Below, piece after piece: positions 24,201 to 27,526 of a DNA stretch of 64,000 bases (position 1 is its first letter; every line of letters begins with the position of its first letter). This DNA is from Asterias rubens. Its lineage: Eukaryota; Echinodermata; Asteroidea; Forcipulatida; Asteriidae. A model generated the notes under the pieces. It did not search any database, had not been told where the DNA came from, and saw only the letters and a list, made by a program, of their open reading frames with translations. Position numbers and translations under genes: made by a program. The stretch spans positions 21,745,055 to 21,809,054 of the forward strand of contig NC_047063.1 in the NCBI RefSeq assembly GCF_902459465.1, written 5' to 3'.

Positions 24201-25762
24201 TCTTCCTCCTGGAACTTACGGAACGGTGAATTGTTCGCAGTTTCTAGCCTGTGGGTAACAAACAATTATTGTGTATATTTGAAGAAAATACATACAAAAT
24301 TTCAATGACCTCCTGTTTCAACCCTAGCAGAGTCTTTCTCGAAGGCTTAAGCAAAAAATATTGCTCACAAACCAATTCTGCTCATGAATGACAATAAGCA
24401 GGATATTATAGACCATGTGAACTTTGTTTACAATAAGTGTGACCTTTTGTGCATTTTTTGAGTATTCTGGCAGGCAAGATACGTGTACTACATGTACACT
24501 GGTCATATGGAAAGTTGACATTTTGTGTCATAATTTCCACATAAATCCAAGAGTTATGAAAGTAAAAGCTGGACAAGTTTTGAGAACAGCCCCTTTCATC
24601 ATATCAACAGTTGATAAGAATTAGACAGTGCAATCTCCATAAATTATAAGATTTTATGATTTTTTCCATTAGGCATCGTGCCTGCAGGAAGTCCAGGCTC
24701 TGCGGCTCTGTGTGAAATTGTATTTTAGCTAGTATAATTTTTCTGGCATCAAGCATAGTTTTGTTGCGACGGAATCAGGACCAGGACAATAAGAAGCCAT
24801 GGCATCCGTGTAATTTCATTCCTGTACCCAAGTGTCTCAAGACTTCCCACTGACGTAAACAGAAATTGATGCTGATTTCTGAGCACAAAAACAAATTCTG
24901 TAACTAAAAGATCCCTTATTTAATGTATTCACCTAAGTCTGGTATTCCTTGTGTCTTGCTTCATGAAAATAGCTCTCCAATTTCCTTTACTCTGTCTGGA
25001 TTCAATGGCTTTACCCTCGACCGCGTCCCCTTTCTTGGGTCGCCACCCTCCTTCGCACACTTTAAACGAGAAGTAGATTCTTCCATTCACATGACCGTAC
25101 CCGGGGAATGCATGCGTTACCATCCCTCGGAATTTATCCTCTCTTAGAGGTCTGATATTGCGCGCGACGGTCTGAAACTCCGAATCCGCGACTGTTTCCC
25201 CTTGCACCCAATCACCACGGTGAGGTTTAAAACCATATACCAGCGAATCCTGATCGAACACGATCAAATCGTTTATCAATCCAGAATCCTGCACGACTTT
25301 CGTGACGGTTCCGATGATCTCGTTAACTTGCGGCCCGTCACCAGCCTCATCGTCCTCGTCCCAATCCGAGGATTTGATGAGTCTGACGTCTGTAGCCTTC
25401 CAGCCTCTTTTGTCGTGGTCGCGCTCTGCGACGACATCGACTCGCGAATCGACATCAGGACGTTCCCCTCCGCTCACGCAGTCAAAGGTGAAGTAAACGT
25501 CATTGTCTATCAGTCCATAGCCATAGAGCAGATCCGTCACCTTACCCCTGAAAGACTTGGTTTCCTTGGCAACCACATCTTCTTCATCACTGTCCTTAAA
25601 GTTCTGACCATACTCTAAACTATCGTACAGGCTAGTCACACTTCGCTTGACAGTCTTCTCATTTGGATCATCACTCCTTGGTAGGGTCGGCGAATCTTGA
25701 TTACTGGGCGTGACATCTTGAAGAAGTAATCTTTTGACTGTCCCGAAGACAGCAGTCAGCAT
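1..25762 (-). CDS. MOV10L1: MOV10L1-like piRNA-pathway RNA helicase, gene-level entry (20 coding exons, 3' end beyond left edge)
   Basis: Exons (minus strand, 5' to 3'): 24933-25762, 24105-24248, 22929-23126, 21837-22061, 20612-20726, 19284-19382, 17710-17847, 16412-16503, 14731-14789, 14299-14541, 13391-13615, 12047-12156, 10996-11073, 9671-9892, 8075-8239, 6773-6952, 5853-6002, 1807-1914, 889-1029, 1-224. All junctions are GT-AG and phase-consistent, giving at least 1,248 codons (human MOV10L1 is about 1,211 aa). Seen: three OB-like modules (about residues 71-269), Walker A GPPGTGKT (787-794), TPSNSAAD (817-824), DEAGQ (903-907), GDPMQLGP (931-938), NYRSH (988-992), VEEFQGQE (1112-1119), VAITRA (1154-1159). 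The family unwinds piRNA precursors and binds PIWI proteins in germ-cell cytoplasm. The long N-terminus separates it from MOV10. The start is chosen because a TGA lies in frame 15 nt upstream of the ATG. Orthology is confident; germline function is inferred. Confidence 0.95.
358..418. repeat. Fragment of family F fold-back (GGGCCCAATTTC)
   Basis: GGGCCCAATTTCAAAGAGCT then a GCTTATGCAGAGAA segment, one arm only. This is the same terminal sequence as the full copy at 10528-10784. Confidence 0.6.
428..475. repeat. ATT/TTA microsatellite
   Basis: Imperfect run of TTA/ATT trinucleotides between the F fragment and the LINE remnant. A similar run lies at 816-843. Confidence 0.8.
490..815 (-). mobile_element. 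LINE-type ORF2 3'-end remnant inside MOV10L1 intron 19
   Basis: The minus strand encodes [20 protein letters not shown], then [20 protein letters not shown] and a stop. This matches a C-terminal segment recurrent in non-LTR retrotransposon polyproteins of marine animals. An AAT/ATT microsatellite lies at its 5' side. It is truncated and in the same sense as MOV10L1. Confidence 0.6.
889..1029 (-). CDS. MOV10L1: MOV10L1 coding exon 19 (motif VI VAITRA)
   Basis: 141 nt, acceptor TGTCTCAG|G and donor GCTAAG|GTGAGT. It encodes [20 protein letters not shown] and [11 protein letters not shown]. The arginine in AITRA is the expected motif VI arginine finger. The open frame continues past the donor into a LINE remnant; that extension is not part of the gene. 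Confidence 0.96.
1493..1740 (+). mobile_element. tRNA-derived SINE (type 2), head truncated
   Basis: It starts within CAGGTCGTGACATTTGTGTC, downstream of the missing tRNA-like boxes. It continues through the type-2 body (GATGATACCCAAGCCTACAT) and ends in GTCTGGCGACTTGCATAAAA. Related copies lie at 15306 and 37083. It ends about 65 nt from the exon 18 donor. Confidence 0.65.
1807..1914 (-). CDS. MOV10L1: MOV10L1 coding exon 18 (motif V VEEFQGQE)
   Basis: 108 nt, acceptor TTGTTGCAG|G and donor TCAACG|GTTTGT. It encodes [20 protein letters not shown], the motif V region. It ends IIST, where the family continues with V-R-S in the next exon. Confidence 0.95.
1943..2274 (-). mobile_element. TTAA MITE family A, left end degraded
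   Basis: It matches other A copies through CACAGGTTTGTTATTTTATG and ends GACAATTACCAAAGG...CCTTTAA. The terminal repeat is only recognisable at the right. Confidence 0.65.
2410..2710 (+). repeat. Dispersed repeat family H
   Basis: TATTTGGTTTGCAGTGACAC to GGTCTCAACATTTCGACCAG. A second, clearer copy is at 46498-46800 and a fragment at 10041-10222. No terminal repeats are evident. Confidence 0.6.
2782..3000. repeat. Two-copy tandem duplication (about 116 bp unit)
   Basis: GTTGACTGTGT, GCATTCAC and AAAACCACAGTGG(T/A)TGATATT recur in order at about 2782 and 2898. The copies are diverged. Confidence 0.65.
3029..3094. repeat. Short hairpin repeat
   Basis: Arms GCTCTCCTTAATTC and GAATTAAGGAGAGC flank a 7-nt loop. 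A related GCTCTCCTT/AAGGAGCGC palindrome lies at 5235-5310. Confidence 0.7.
3095..4500. other. Unassigned intron stretch
   Basis: It holds poly-C and poly-G runs (3276-3287, 4073-4082) and a locally GC-richer patch (about 3900-4230) with several CpGs. Short frames here show no recognisable domain. I see no splice-flanked coding exon. Confidence 0.4.
4501..4707 (-). pseudogene. Possible transposase-type zinc-finger (BED-like) fragment
   Basis: A 68-codon frame contains [18 protein letters not shown] and [20 protein letters not shown], with a C-x2-C and a basic helix. These recall the N-terminal zinc-finger region of hAT-type transposase relatives. The frame ends in a stop without the expected His ligands, so it is a fragment at best. 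Confidence 0.25.
4932..5096. repeat. Tandem direct duplication
   Basis: CCAGTGTGGAAT, CGTCTGTGTGACCGGCTGCGGTAA and CATCAAGCACG occur twice in the same order, one unit being about 87 bp. The copies are nearly identical, so the event is recent. Confidence 0.8.
5235..5310. repeat. GC-rich palindromic sequence
   Basis: Contains GGAGCGCGAGCGCGATCGCGCTCC, a near-perfect inverted repeat, next to further GGAGCGC units. It could form a strong hairpin. Confidence 0.7.
5853..6002 (-). CDS. MOV10L1: MOV10L1 coding exon 17
   Basis: 150 nt, acceptor TTGTTTTAG|G and donor AAACAG|GTCTGA. It encodes [17 protein letters not shown] and [12 protein letters not shown], the conserved (G/D)[10 protein letters not shown] helicase segment. 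The donor is weak (GTCTGA), but the codon phase and homology leave no alternative. Confidence 0.95.
6003..6419. other. Unassigned intron stretch
   Basis: It holds a short near-duplicate of GGGTGTTGAGG (about 6161 and 6184) and an 88-codon minus-strand frame with no recognised domain, probably repeat-derived. Confidence 0.35.
6420..6760 (-). mobile_element. tRNA-derived SINE (type 3), reverse orientation
   Basis: On the minus strand AGCTCAGTTGGTCGAGGGCC (A-box region) precedes GGTTCAAATCCCACTC (B box). The companion sequence with CAAAATAGGGAGACCGCC recurs at 36590, 41480 and 53262. Confidence 0.7.
6773..6952 (-). CDS. MOV10L1: MOV10L1 coding exon 16 (motif IV NYRSHP)
   Basis: 180 nt, acceptor AAATCTTAG|G and donor GTCTTG|GTAAGT. 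It encodes [17 protein letters not shown], then FYHDELHP and LLFHGVL, all characteristic of MOV10-family domain 2A. Confidence 0.96.
7310..7380 (+). repeat. Retroelement 3'-tail with TTA microsatellite
   Basis: GGAAAGCGCCTTGAGGCCTG...CTATATAAATA then (TTA)n, the form of L2/CR1-like or SINE 3' ends seen elsewhere here. The 7020-7310 sequence upstream is T-rich and unassigned. Confidence 0.5.
7640..8008 (+). mobile_element. tRNA-derived SINE (type 1), full-length
   Basis: A box TGGCCGAGTGG at 7650 and B-box-like GGTTCGAAATCC at 7708 give a pol III promoter. A body follows, ending GGTGTGAAAAGCGCTATATA and a TTA/ATT tail. It resembles a Ser/Leu tRNA head with no intact cloverleaf. It lies in MOV10L1 intron 15, opposite to the gene. 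Confidence 0.85.
8075..8239 (-). CDS. MOV10L1: MOV10L1 coding exon 15 (motif [11 protein letters not shown])
   Basis: 165 nt, acceptor CTTACCCAG|A and donor TTATTG|GTAGGT. It encodes [20 protein letters not shown] and [10 protein letters not shown], ending YDPLL. It has no internal start codon context but joins both neighbours in phase 0. Confidence 0.95.
8292..8658 (+). mobile_element. TTAA MITE family A
   Basis: Begins TTAAAGACACTGGACACCTT and ends AATAGTGTCCAGTGCCTTTAA. TTAA lies at both ends, with imperfect terminal inverted repeats of about 25 bp. There is no coding capacity. Confidence 0.85.
8838..9150 (+). mobile_element. tRNA-like SINE (type 5) split by a family I insertion
   Basis: GCTAGCTCAGTAGTTTAGTG to AAGTACTGAGTATACAGCAG, resuming with GGCAGTGCTTTTTACAC after 9120. 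The intact relative is at 63120-63330. Confidence 0.55.
8957..9120. mobile_element. Family I fold-back element
   Basis: CGATTTCACGAAACGCTAGG to AGTTTGGTGAAATCG. The ends are inverted, and internal CCTAACTCGAGTTAGG and CCTAAG...CTTAGG palindromes are present. Other copies: 51834-51993 and about 62885-63010. Confidence 0.75.
9195..9583 (+). mobile_element. TTAA MITE family A, full-length
   Basis: TTAAAGACAGTGGACACTAT and ATAGTGTCCACTGCCTTTAA form near-perfect terminal inverted repeats with TTAA ends. The middle has GAGACCTC...GAGGTCTC-type inverted segments. It ends 87 bp below the exon 14 donor. Confidence 0.88.
9671..9892 (-). CDS. MOV10L1: MOV10L1 coding exon 14 (Walker B / DEAG)
   Basis: 222 nt, acceptor TTGTTGCAG|A and donor GGACAG|GTAGTA. 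It encodes [17 protein letters not shown], then [23 protein letters not shown] (903-906) is motif II, which coordinates Mg-ATP. Confidence 0.97.
10041..10222 (+). repeat. Family H fragment
   Basis: ACCCATGTGTATATATCCAC to GGGCGGATGGTAGGAATTTA, a diverged version of the copy at 46498. Confidence 0.5.
10372..10870 (+). mobile_element. tRNA-derived SINE (type 2) interrupted by family F
   Basis: GTGGCTGAGCGGTCAAGTTC (A box) and an eroded B box are followed by the type-2 body. The body is broken at 10528-10784 by the F element and resumes at GGTGGATGATACCCATGCC. Confidence 0.7.
10528..10784. mobile_element. Family F fold-back element, full copy
   Basis: CCAGGGCCCAATTTCATAGA and TCTATGAAATTGGGCCCTGG are inverted ends. 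Both halves also contain GCTTAGCA(T/...) and ACCAACCAAATTT/AAATTTGGTTGGT as long inverted arms. There is no ORF. It is nested inside a SINE. Confidence 0.85.
10996..11073 (-). CDS. MOV10L1: MOV10L1 coding exon 13
   Basis: 78 nt, phase 0 at both ends, acceptor TATGGCAG|A and donor CAGGAG|GTAAGT. It encodes [20 protein letters not shown], equivalent to the conserved RLHESxxxxPxxMVRVNA segment of the family. Confidence 0.93.
11345..11560 (-). mobile_element. tRNA-derived SINE (type 1) copy, reverse orientation, diverged
   Basis: It reads CAAGAACCATCTCTGCCCTC and then AGTTTGAACCCACACCCT, the complement of the type-1 body and B box. The boundary with the next copy is uncertain. Confidence 0.5.
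11642..11889. mobile_element. Family F fold-back element nested in SINE sequence
   Basis: CCAGGGCCTAATTTCATAGA to TCTATGAAATTGAGCCCTGG with long internal arms. The flanks (CCAATGA / GCACTAATGTAAAG) read as one interrupted type-1 SINE body. Confidence 0.8.
12047..12156 (-). CDS. MOV10L1: MOV10L1 coding exon 12 (Walker A TGKT, motif Ib region)
   Basis: 110 nt, acceptor TGCTCCAG|G and donor CTTCTG|GTAAGA. It encodes [16 protein letters not shown] then [14 protein letters not shown]. The Walker lysine (residue 793) that binds ATP phosphates is here. A TTAA MITE starts 39 nt upstream of the acceptor. Confidence 0.95.
12196..12510 (-). mobile_element. TTAA MITE family C
   Basis: TTAAAGGCACTGTACACGTT to GTGTTCAGTGCCTTTAA. 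It shares the AATTAATCAAAAT and CTTGGTAAC core with family A but carries its own GGCCAGAAG block. It starts 39 nt from the exon 12 acceptor. Confidence 0.8.
12640..12850 (+). mobile_element. tRNA-like SINE (type 5), diverged
   Basis: TAGTCGTCTAGTAGTGAGAC and GGTTTGAATCCCACCC mark the A- and B-box regions. The tail TCCCTGATGCAAAATTAAAC matches the copy at 63120. Confidence 0.6.
12893..13330. repeat. Dispersed repeat family K
   Basis: CTTGTTTATAATGCGTTTG, TTAGGCCCCAACCTC and AAACTTAAAACACTTCTGC recur at 43538-43875 in the same order. The 43538 copy is shorter. No ORF. Confidence 0.65.
13391..13615 (-). CDS. MOV10L1: MOV10L1 coding exon 11 (start of helicase core, first half of Walker A)
   Basis: 225 nt, acceptor TTTGACAG|A and donor CCCTG|GTTGGT. 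It encodes [20 protein letters not shown], the N-x-x-Q motif region of SF1 helicases, then PYIIFGPPG. The intron interrupts the P-loop GPPG|TGKT. An ORF reading through the donor adds non-homologous residues and is not real. Confidence 0.95.
13745..13930 (+). repeat. Dispersed repeat family J
   Basis: GAGACCAATTTATG...GCAGCACATTCAGTAGCCAC resembles copies at 15166, 17983, 20960 (reverse) and 34990. A poly-C run is embedded. Confidence 0.55.
13935..14240 (-). mobile_element. tRNA-derived SINE (type 2), reverse orientation
   Basis: GTCAAGTGTCTTACTTTAGG, GACACCAGGATTTGAACCCA (B-box complement) and GCCTGGCTGGTAGAGCAG mark a reversed type-2 copy. Confidence 0.55.
14299..14541 (-). CDS. MOV10L1: MOV10L1 coding exon 10 (Lys/Pro/Ser-rich linker)
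   Basis: 243 nt, acceptor TTTTGTAG|T and donor AAAAAG|GTGATG. It completes ...[10 protein letters not shown] and then encodes about 60 residues rich in K, P, S and T ([20 protein letters not shown] and so on). This variable linker lies between the N-terminal region and helicase domain 1A. No motif is recognisable in it. Confidence 0.85.
14731..14789 (-). CDS. MOV10L1: MOV10L1 coding exon 9
   Basis: A 59-nt exon, acceptor TCTTCCAG|G and donor AATAAAG|GTACAA. It encodes [19 protein letters not shown], equivalent to the conserved SRRCHxAL helix. Its short length explains why a simple ORF scan misses it. Confidence 0.9.
14981..15146. repeat. Fold-back repeat with about 75-bp arms
   Basis: AGTTAATGGCCTGGCGTTTC ... 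GAAACGTCAGGCCATTAACT. Inner arms carry CTAGCAGAGTCTTT and CAACACAACAAACATG. The arms are nearly perfect, with a short loop around 15060. Shorter relatives lie at 24313 and 34331. Confidence 0.9.
15166..15305 (+). repeat. Family J copy
   Basis: GAGACCCAACACCTTGTGAG, GGTGCTACGGCGCATTCAGC and CATTGCACAACACAAGG are shared with the copies at 17983 and 13745. Confidence 0.6.
15306..15607 (+). mobile_element. tRNA-derived SINE (type 2), full-length
   Basis: A box TGGCCGAGCGGTTAATG and B box GGTTCGCATCCCGG, followed by the body and the GTCTGGCGACTTGCATAA 3' end. Confidence 0.8.
15640..15850 (-). mobile_element. tRNA-headed SINE, reverse orientation
   Basis: GACCGCTCGGCCACACC is a reversed A box and CAGGACTGGAACCCTGA a reversed B box. 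The remainder resembles the type-1 tail (AATACTCCCCAAGGACTG). Confidence 0.55.
15950..16250 (-). mobile_element. LINE (CR1/L2-like) ORF2 C-terminal remnant
   Basis: The minus strand translates to [12 protein letters not shown]...[20 protein letters not shown], the typical C-terminal sequence of CR1/L2/Rex-type LINE reverse transcriptases. It carries stop codons and is short, so it is dead. Confidence 0.75.
16412..16503 (-). CDS. MOV10L1: MOV10L1 coding exon 8
   Basis: 92 nt, acceptor ACTTGTAG|G and donor TCGAG|GTAAAC. It encodes [18 protein letters not shown] and ends in VVFTFSR. This is the family beta-barrel segment before RRxH. Confidence 0.9.
16890..17700 (+). mobile_element. LINE (CR1/L2-like) 3' remnant, interrupted
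   Basis: It translates to [20 protein letters not shown], then a segment like [20 protein letters not shown], and after an insertion [12 protein letters not shown], with in-frame stops. It ends near a TTATTATTATAA tail. It is opposite in sense to MOV10L1. Confidence 0.8.
17165..17312. repeat. Fold-back insertion within the LINE remnant
   Basis: GAGTTGGGGTGGTTCTGAAA ... CCAGAACCACCCCAACTC, with inner GTTGGTTTCAACT / AGTTGAAACCAAC and GATCAGTATGC/TCTGATCG. A one-arm relative lies at 38303-38350. Confidence 0.8.
17710..17847 (-). CDS. MOV10L1: MOV10L1 coding exon 7
   Basis: 138 nt, phase 0 at both ends, acceptor TTTTCTAG|G and donor CATGAA|GTAAGA. It encodes [19 protein letters not shown], a hallmark of MOV10-family proteins preceding the ATPase domain. 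The intron downstream of its donor carries a sense-opposed LINE remnant. Confidence 0.95.
17983..18130 (+). repeat. Family J copy
   Basis: GAGACCCAATTATGTAGCAC, GGTGCTACGACGCATTAAGC and TGTGTTACACAACACATGG. Confidence 0.65.
18231..19262 (+). mobile_element. TTAA MITE family B split by a DNA transposon
   Basis: The left part starts TTAAAGCCATTGGACACTTT. The right part ends AAAGTGTCCAATGGCCTTA. The intact copy at 22491-22865 lets the break be placed at 18328-19103. An A-family tail (about 18140-18234) abuts its left end. Confidence 0.8.
18328..19103. mobile_element. Non-autonomous DNA transposon nested in family B MITE
   Basis: 776 bp with terminal inverted repeats CAGAGATGCCAACAT / ATGTTGGTATCTCTG. 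It is flanked by a direct repeat CATGTG (18322-18327 and 19104-19109), absent as a duplicate in the uninterrupted B copies. The TIR resembles the CAG-start of hAT elements, though the duplication seen is 6 bp rather than 8. Internal frames show no transposase domain. Confidence 0.8.
19284..19382 (-). CDS. MOV10L1: MOV10L1 coding exon 6
   Basis: 99 nt, in phase 0 at both ends, acceptor ATCGGCAG|T and donor GAGAAG|GTAGGT. It encodes [20 protein letters not shown], the conserved (Y/F)xxxFxxLLxLEEI helix of the MOV10 family. A family-B MITE ends about 21 nt past the donor. Confidence 0.93.
19515..19930. mobile_element. TTAA MITE family D
   Basis: TTAAAAGATTCGGGTACTCT to AGGAAAAAGTACATAG, with long inverted arms (GGAAAGCTTCCCTTC.../GGGAAGCTTTC, TTTTTGAGAAATGAGTAAA / TTTACTAATTTCTAAAAA) and a central AACCAGTTATG/CATAACTGGTT hairpin. 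Confidence 0.8.
20035..20480 (+). mobile_element. LINE (CR1/L2-like) 3' end, second copy
   Basis: Shares TTTACGATCATCTCAAC, GAATAGTCTTCCTGTGC-like and CCAGGCTAGTTCTTTAC blocks with 16890-17700, and ends in TTGTTATTATTATG. Confidence 0.7.
20612..20726 (-). CDS. MOV10L1: MOV10L1 coding exon 5
   Basis: 115 nt, acceptor TGTTTTAG|G and donor ACGCAG|GTATGT. It encodes [16 protein letters not shown], matching the conserved LPxYPVPxxL motif shared by MOV10 and MOV10L1 just before the helicase-associated region. Confidence 0.92.
20870..21140 (-). repeat. Mixed SINE head and family J sequence
   Basis: GTGGGTTTGAGTCCTGG with CACTTGTGTCCTTAAGCA is a forward SINE piece. From about 20960 a reversed J copy runs to GGTCTCATAC. 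Confidence 0.45.
21347..21749 (+). mobile_element. TTAA MITE family C with internal duplication
   Basis: TTAAAGGCACTGAACACGTT to GTACAGTGCCTTTAA. The block CTTCTGGCCAGAAGTCTTTT plus TATTATTTTAAAGAGAAATT occurs twice in tandem (about 21537-21619). Confidence 0.85.
21837..22061 (-). CDS. MOV10L1: MOV10L1 coding exon 4
   Basis: 225 nt, acceptor TTCAACAG|G and donor GAACG|GTAAGT. It encodes a hydrophobic strand ([16 protein letters not shown]) followed by an Arg-rich stretch ([10 protein letters not shown]) and [13 protein letters not shown]. Confidence 0.9.
22491..22865 (+). mobile_element. TTAA MITE family B, intact
   Basis: TTAAGCCATTATACACTTTC to GAAAGTGTCCAATGGCTTTAA. It contains the hairpin TCTCGATATCGAGA and the CACAGGTTTGTTATTTTATA block shared with family A. 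Confidence 0.82.
22929..23126 (-). CDS. MOV10L1: MOV10L1 coding exon 3
   Basis: 198 nt, acceptor TACACCAG|G and donor GCAAA|GTAAGT. It encodes a Ser/Thr/Leu-rich beta-type segment ([16 protein letters not shown]... to VTVAIKAK). It keeps the 2-nt carry-over phase of exons 1-4. Confidence 0.9.
23201..23400. repeat. Degenerate CAGATCAGAC-type short tandem repeat
   Basis: Roughly twenty irregular repeats of AATCAGCCAGATCAGA-like units in MOV10L1 intron 2. The polar reading frame across it (QPNQPDQ...) is a by-product. Confidence 0.8.
23450..23856 (-). mobile_element. TTAA MITE family A
   Basis: TTAAAAGACAGTGGACACTA to AATAGTGTCGTCCAGTGTCT and then TTTTTAA. Central inverted GATTTCGAGACCTC / GAGGTCTCGAAATC. 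Confidence 0.85.
23965..24125. repeat. Two-copy duplication reaching the exon 2 boundary
   Basis: ATGTGAGCACTG, GTGCTTTGT/TTGCTTTGT, CCAGGC(T/C)TAAA(A)TTCTCCT occur at about 23969 and 24051. The second copy abuts the donor of MOV10L1 exon 2. Confidence 0.55.
24105..24248 (-). CDS. MOV10L1: MOV10L1 coding exon 2
   Basis: 144 nt, acceptor ACCCACAG|G and donor ATACG|GTAGGA. It starts by completing an AGG codon and encodes a charged linker then [18 protein letters not shown], the start of the predicted beta-rich region N-terminal to the helicase core. Confidence 0.9.
24249..24932. other. MOV10L1 intron 1, mostly unassigned
   Basis: It contains a one-arm fold-back fragment (about 24313-24350, CTAGCAGAGTCTTTCTCGAA) and AT-rich sequence. 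I see no exon. Confidence 0.4.
24933..25762 (-). CDS. MOV10L1: MOV10L1 coding exon 1 (N-terminal triple OB/cold-shock-like modules)
   Basis: It encodes residues 1-277, the last codon being split. The start [12 protein letters not shown] resembles MOV10L1 N-termini. Three related modules follow: about 71-129 (FRGKVT...[11 protein letters not shown]), about 150-206 (IGTVTK...[10 protein letters not shown]) and about 211-269 (FRGMVT...[11 protein letters not shown]). Each has a hydrophobic VT strand, a G-x-(L/H)-(I/V) turn and a later G-D-x-V strand. The donor is TTAG|GTGAAT. An acidic stretch (DEDDEAGD) separates modules 1 and 2. An open frame on the opposite strand is only a shadow of this exon. 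Confidence 0.95.
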
Positions 25763-25786
25763 TGTGGACGGAGCTCACCAGGTTGC
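25763..25786 (-). other. MOV10L1: MOV10L1 5' UTR segment of the first coding exon
   Basis: Upstream of the ATG the minus strand reads TTTGCAG then 24 nt to the start, so an acceptor (AG at 25787-25788) precedes exon 1. A separate non-coding first exon is therefore expected further right. An in-frame TGA in these 24 nt excludes N-terminal extension. Confidence 0.75.
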
Positions 25787-25903
25787 CTGCAAAGAACGAA
25801 GAAGAAAAATGCCACTTAATCCAGTTACAGTGTTTTTTTTATGGCAGTTATATTACAGGTCTATTAGCATTGAACAAATACAAAAATTACGGACACAATG
25901 TTA

Positions 25904-26290
25904 TTAAAGGCAGTGGACACTATTGGTAATTACTCAAAATATTTATTAGCATAAAACCTTTCTTGGTGACGAATAATGGGGAGAGGTTGATGCTATAAAA
26001 CATTGTGAGAAACGGCTCCCTCTGAAGTGCAATAGTTTTCGAAAAAAAAGTAATTTTCCACAAATTTGATTTCGAGACCTCAGGTTCAGAACTTGAGATC
26101 TTGAAATCAACCATCTAAACGCACACAACTTCGTTTGACAAGGGTGTTTTTTTCTTTCATTATTATCTCGCAAGTTCGATGACCGATTGAGCTCAAATTT
26201 TCACAGGTTTATTATTGTATGCATATGTTGAGATACACCAACTGTGAAGACTAGTCTTTGACAATTACCAATAGTGTCCACTGTCTTTAA
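25904..26290 (-). mobile_element. TTAA MITE family A, full-length
   Basis: TTAAAGGCAGTGGACACTAT and ATAGTGTCCACTGTCTTTAA. The repeats are almost perfect and TTAA is at both ends. Confidence 0.88.
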
Positions 26291-27157
26291 AAACTGTGGG
26301 GACTTTTGTCTTACTGTGGTGAAAAAAGGAAACACGACAAAGACAACTACACGTAGTACAACATTTAAAGCAATGGATTTGGATTCAAACAAGATATTTG
26401 TGTAACATGTGAAGTTACATAACCTCCATCCTCCCACCCAGTTGAGTTAGTATTGGGTAACACTGCTGGGCTTTGTGCAAGCACAATTTCCTAGCCCGGG
26501 TTGGACTCCTCCGTTGCATGCAAGTGGCACTGACTGACGTCCTACATGTACCTACCAGGGCTAACAATTTCCATGCTTCTGGTTTTTAAAAGAAACTTTA
26601 TAAGCTTAGATTGATAATTGCACACAGGTCAAAAAAATTGCAAAGCAAAGCAAATTTGTATTAAACTTAAAGACATACCTAATTAAATACTAAAATTGGC
26701 AGTTAAATTATGAATTAACTCATAAATGTATTGTAAAAAGCCAATCATATATTTAATTTAGTTTTGTTTAAAGTTTGACTTTGTTTGACTTTTAGGTGGC
26801 CTTTACCATTCTTTTGGCAATATTTTACTTTATTAGTATCTGAATATGTTTTTGCATTTTGAAATCAAAACTTATTTAACAAATTTGCATTCTTTTATCA
26901 TCCAAAACAATTTCAATTTAAAAATTGTTTTTCAATACCAAAATCTTAGAAAAAGTTGTTAATTACACCTAGACGCCAGACATAACTTATAACACAGGAC
27001 TGAAGCATGGCACCAGGCTTGTCTGGCCATTTCATGTGGTTTTTCAATATCACATAAAAACATCGATTTATTTTACATTATATGCAGAAATCGACGTGTC
27101 CAATGCGCTTAAATTCTAACAATGAGTTATATGATTAAATACAAGCTGTTTTTATAC
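26291..27157. other. AT-rich stretch upstream of MOV10L1 coding exon 1
   Basis: No recognised repeat or frame. This should be the 5'-UTR intron of MOV10L1 if the exon near 27158 is real. Confidence 0.4.
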
Positions 27158-27300
27158 CTTGGCAATCGACAGAACGAAGACAAAATCACATTTCTTCCCT
27201 TCGCGTTAAACACCGTGGTACTTTTTCCGTCACACACTATTGCACACACACAGTACACATTATACACATTGGTGAGGCTGGGGATTTTTATTTTTTTTCA
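27158..27300 (-). promoter_or_regulatory. Candidate non-coding first exon and promoter side of MOV10L1
   Basis: Exon 1 of MOV10L1 begins at an acceptor, so an upstream exon must exist. The minus strand has a good donor, GCCAAG|GTATAA, with the exon side ending at 27158. It lies just left of the putative ARIH2 first exon. The right boundary is a guess. No transcript evidence is available. Confidence 0.3.
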
Positions 27301-27503
27301 TTCGTCGTCTGACCCGTCAATTCCGAATACAGCAAAATATGTAGAACACAATTAGTTCGAATACTAATTGTTTATAATCGATTATAGAGTAAACCGGGTT
27401 GCCCAGAGCGTCTCTCGTTTCAGAATACCTCGAGAAAAGAAACCGACTTCTGCATTCGGATATAAAGTAGTCGATTCTTTGTTTCATTACTTACTGGAAA
27501 TTC
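27300..27503. promoter_or_regulatory. Putative bidirectional promoter interval between MOV10L1 and ARIH2
   Basis: This is the only gap between the two divergent genes that I can bracket with candidate first exons. It contains a palindrome-like TATAATCGATTATA (27371-27384) and a TATAAAG at 27461-27467. No CpG-island-scale GC enrichment is apparent. Confidence 0.3.
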
Positions 27504-27526
27504 ATGGCTGAGTGTGGACCTTCGAG
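27504..27526 (+). CDS. ARIH2: Candidate ARIH2 first coding exon (alternative start)
   Basis: ATG GCT GAG TGT GGA CCT TCG AG then donor GTATGG. Spliced to the acceptor at 31505, it reads MAECGPSRLKTPVNR and continues in frame into MESQSDDD, adding 15 residues and giving 493 aa. An in-frame TAG at 27468 lies upstream. The join is consistent in phase and length, but no transcript supports it here. Confidence 0.5.

Noticed and set aside
25202..25618. 138-codon plus-strand frame
   Set aside because: It lies exactly opposite MOV10L1 exon 1, whose sequence is conserved on the other strand.
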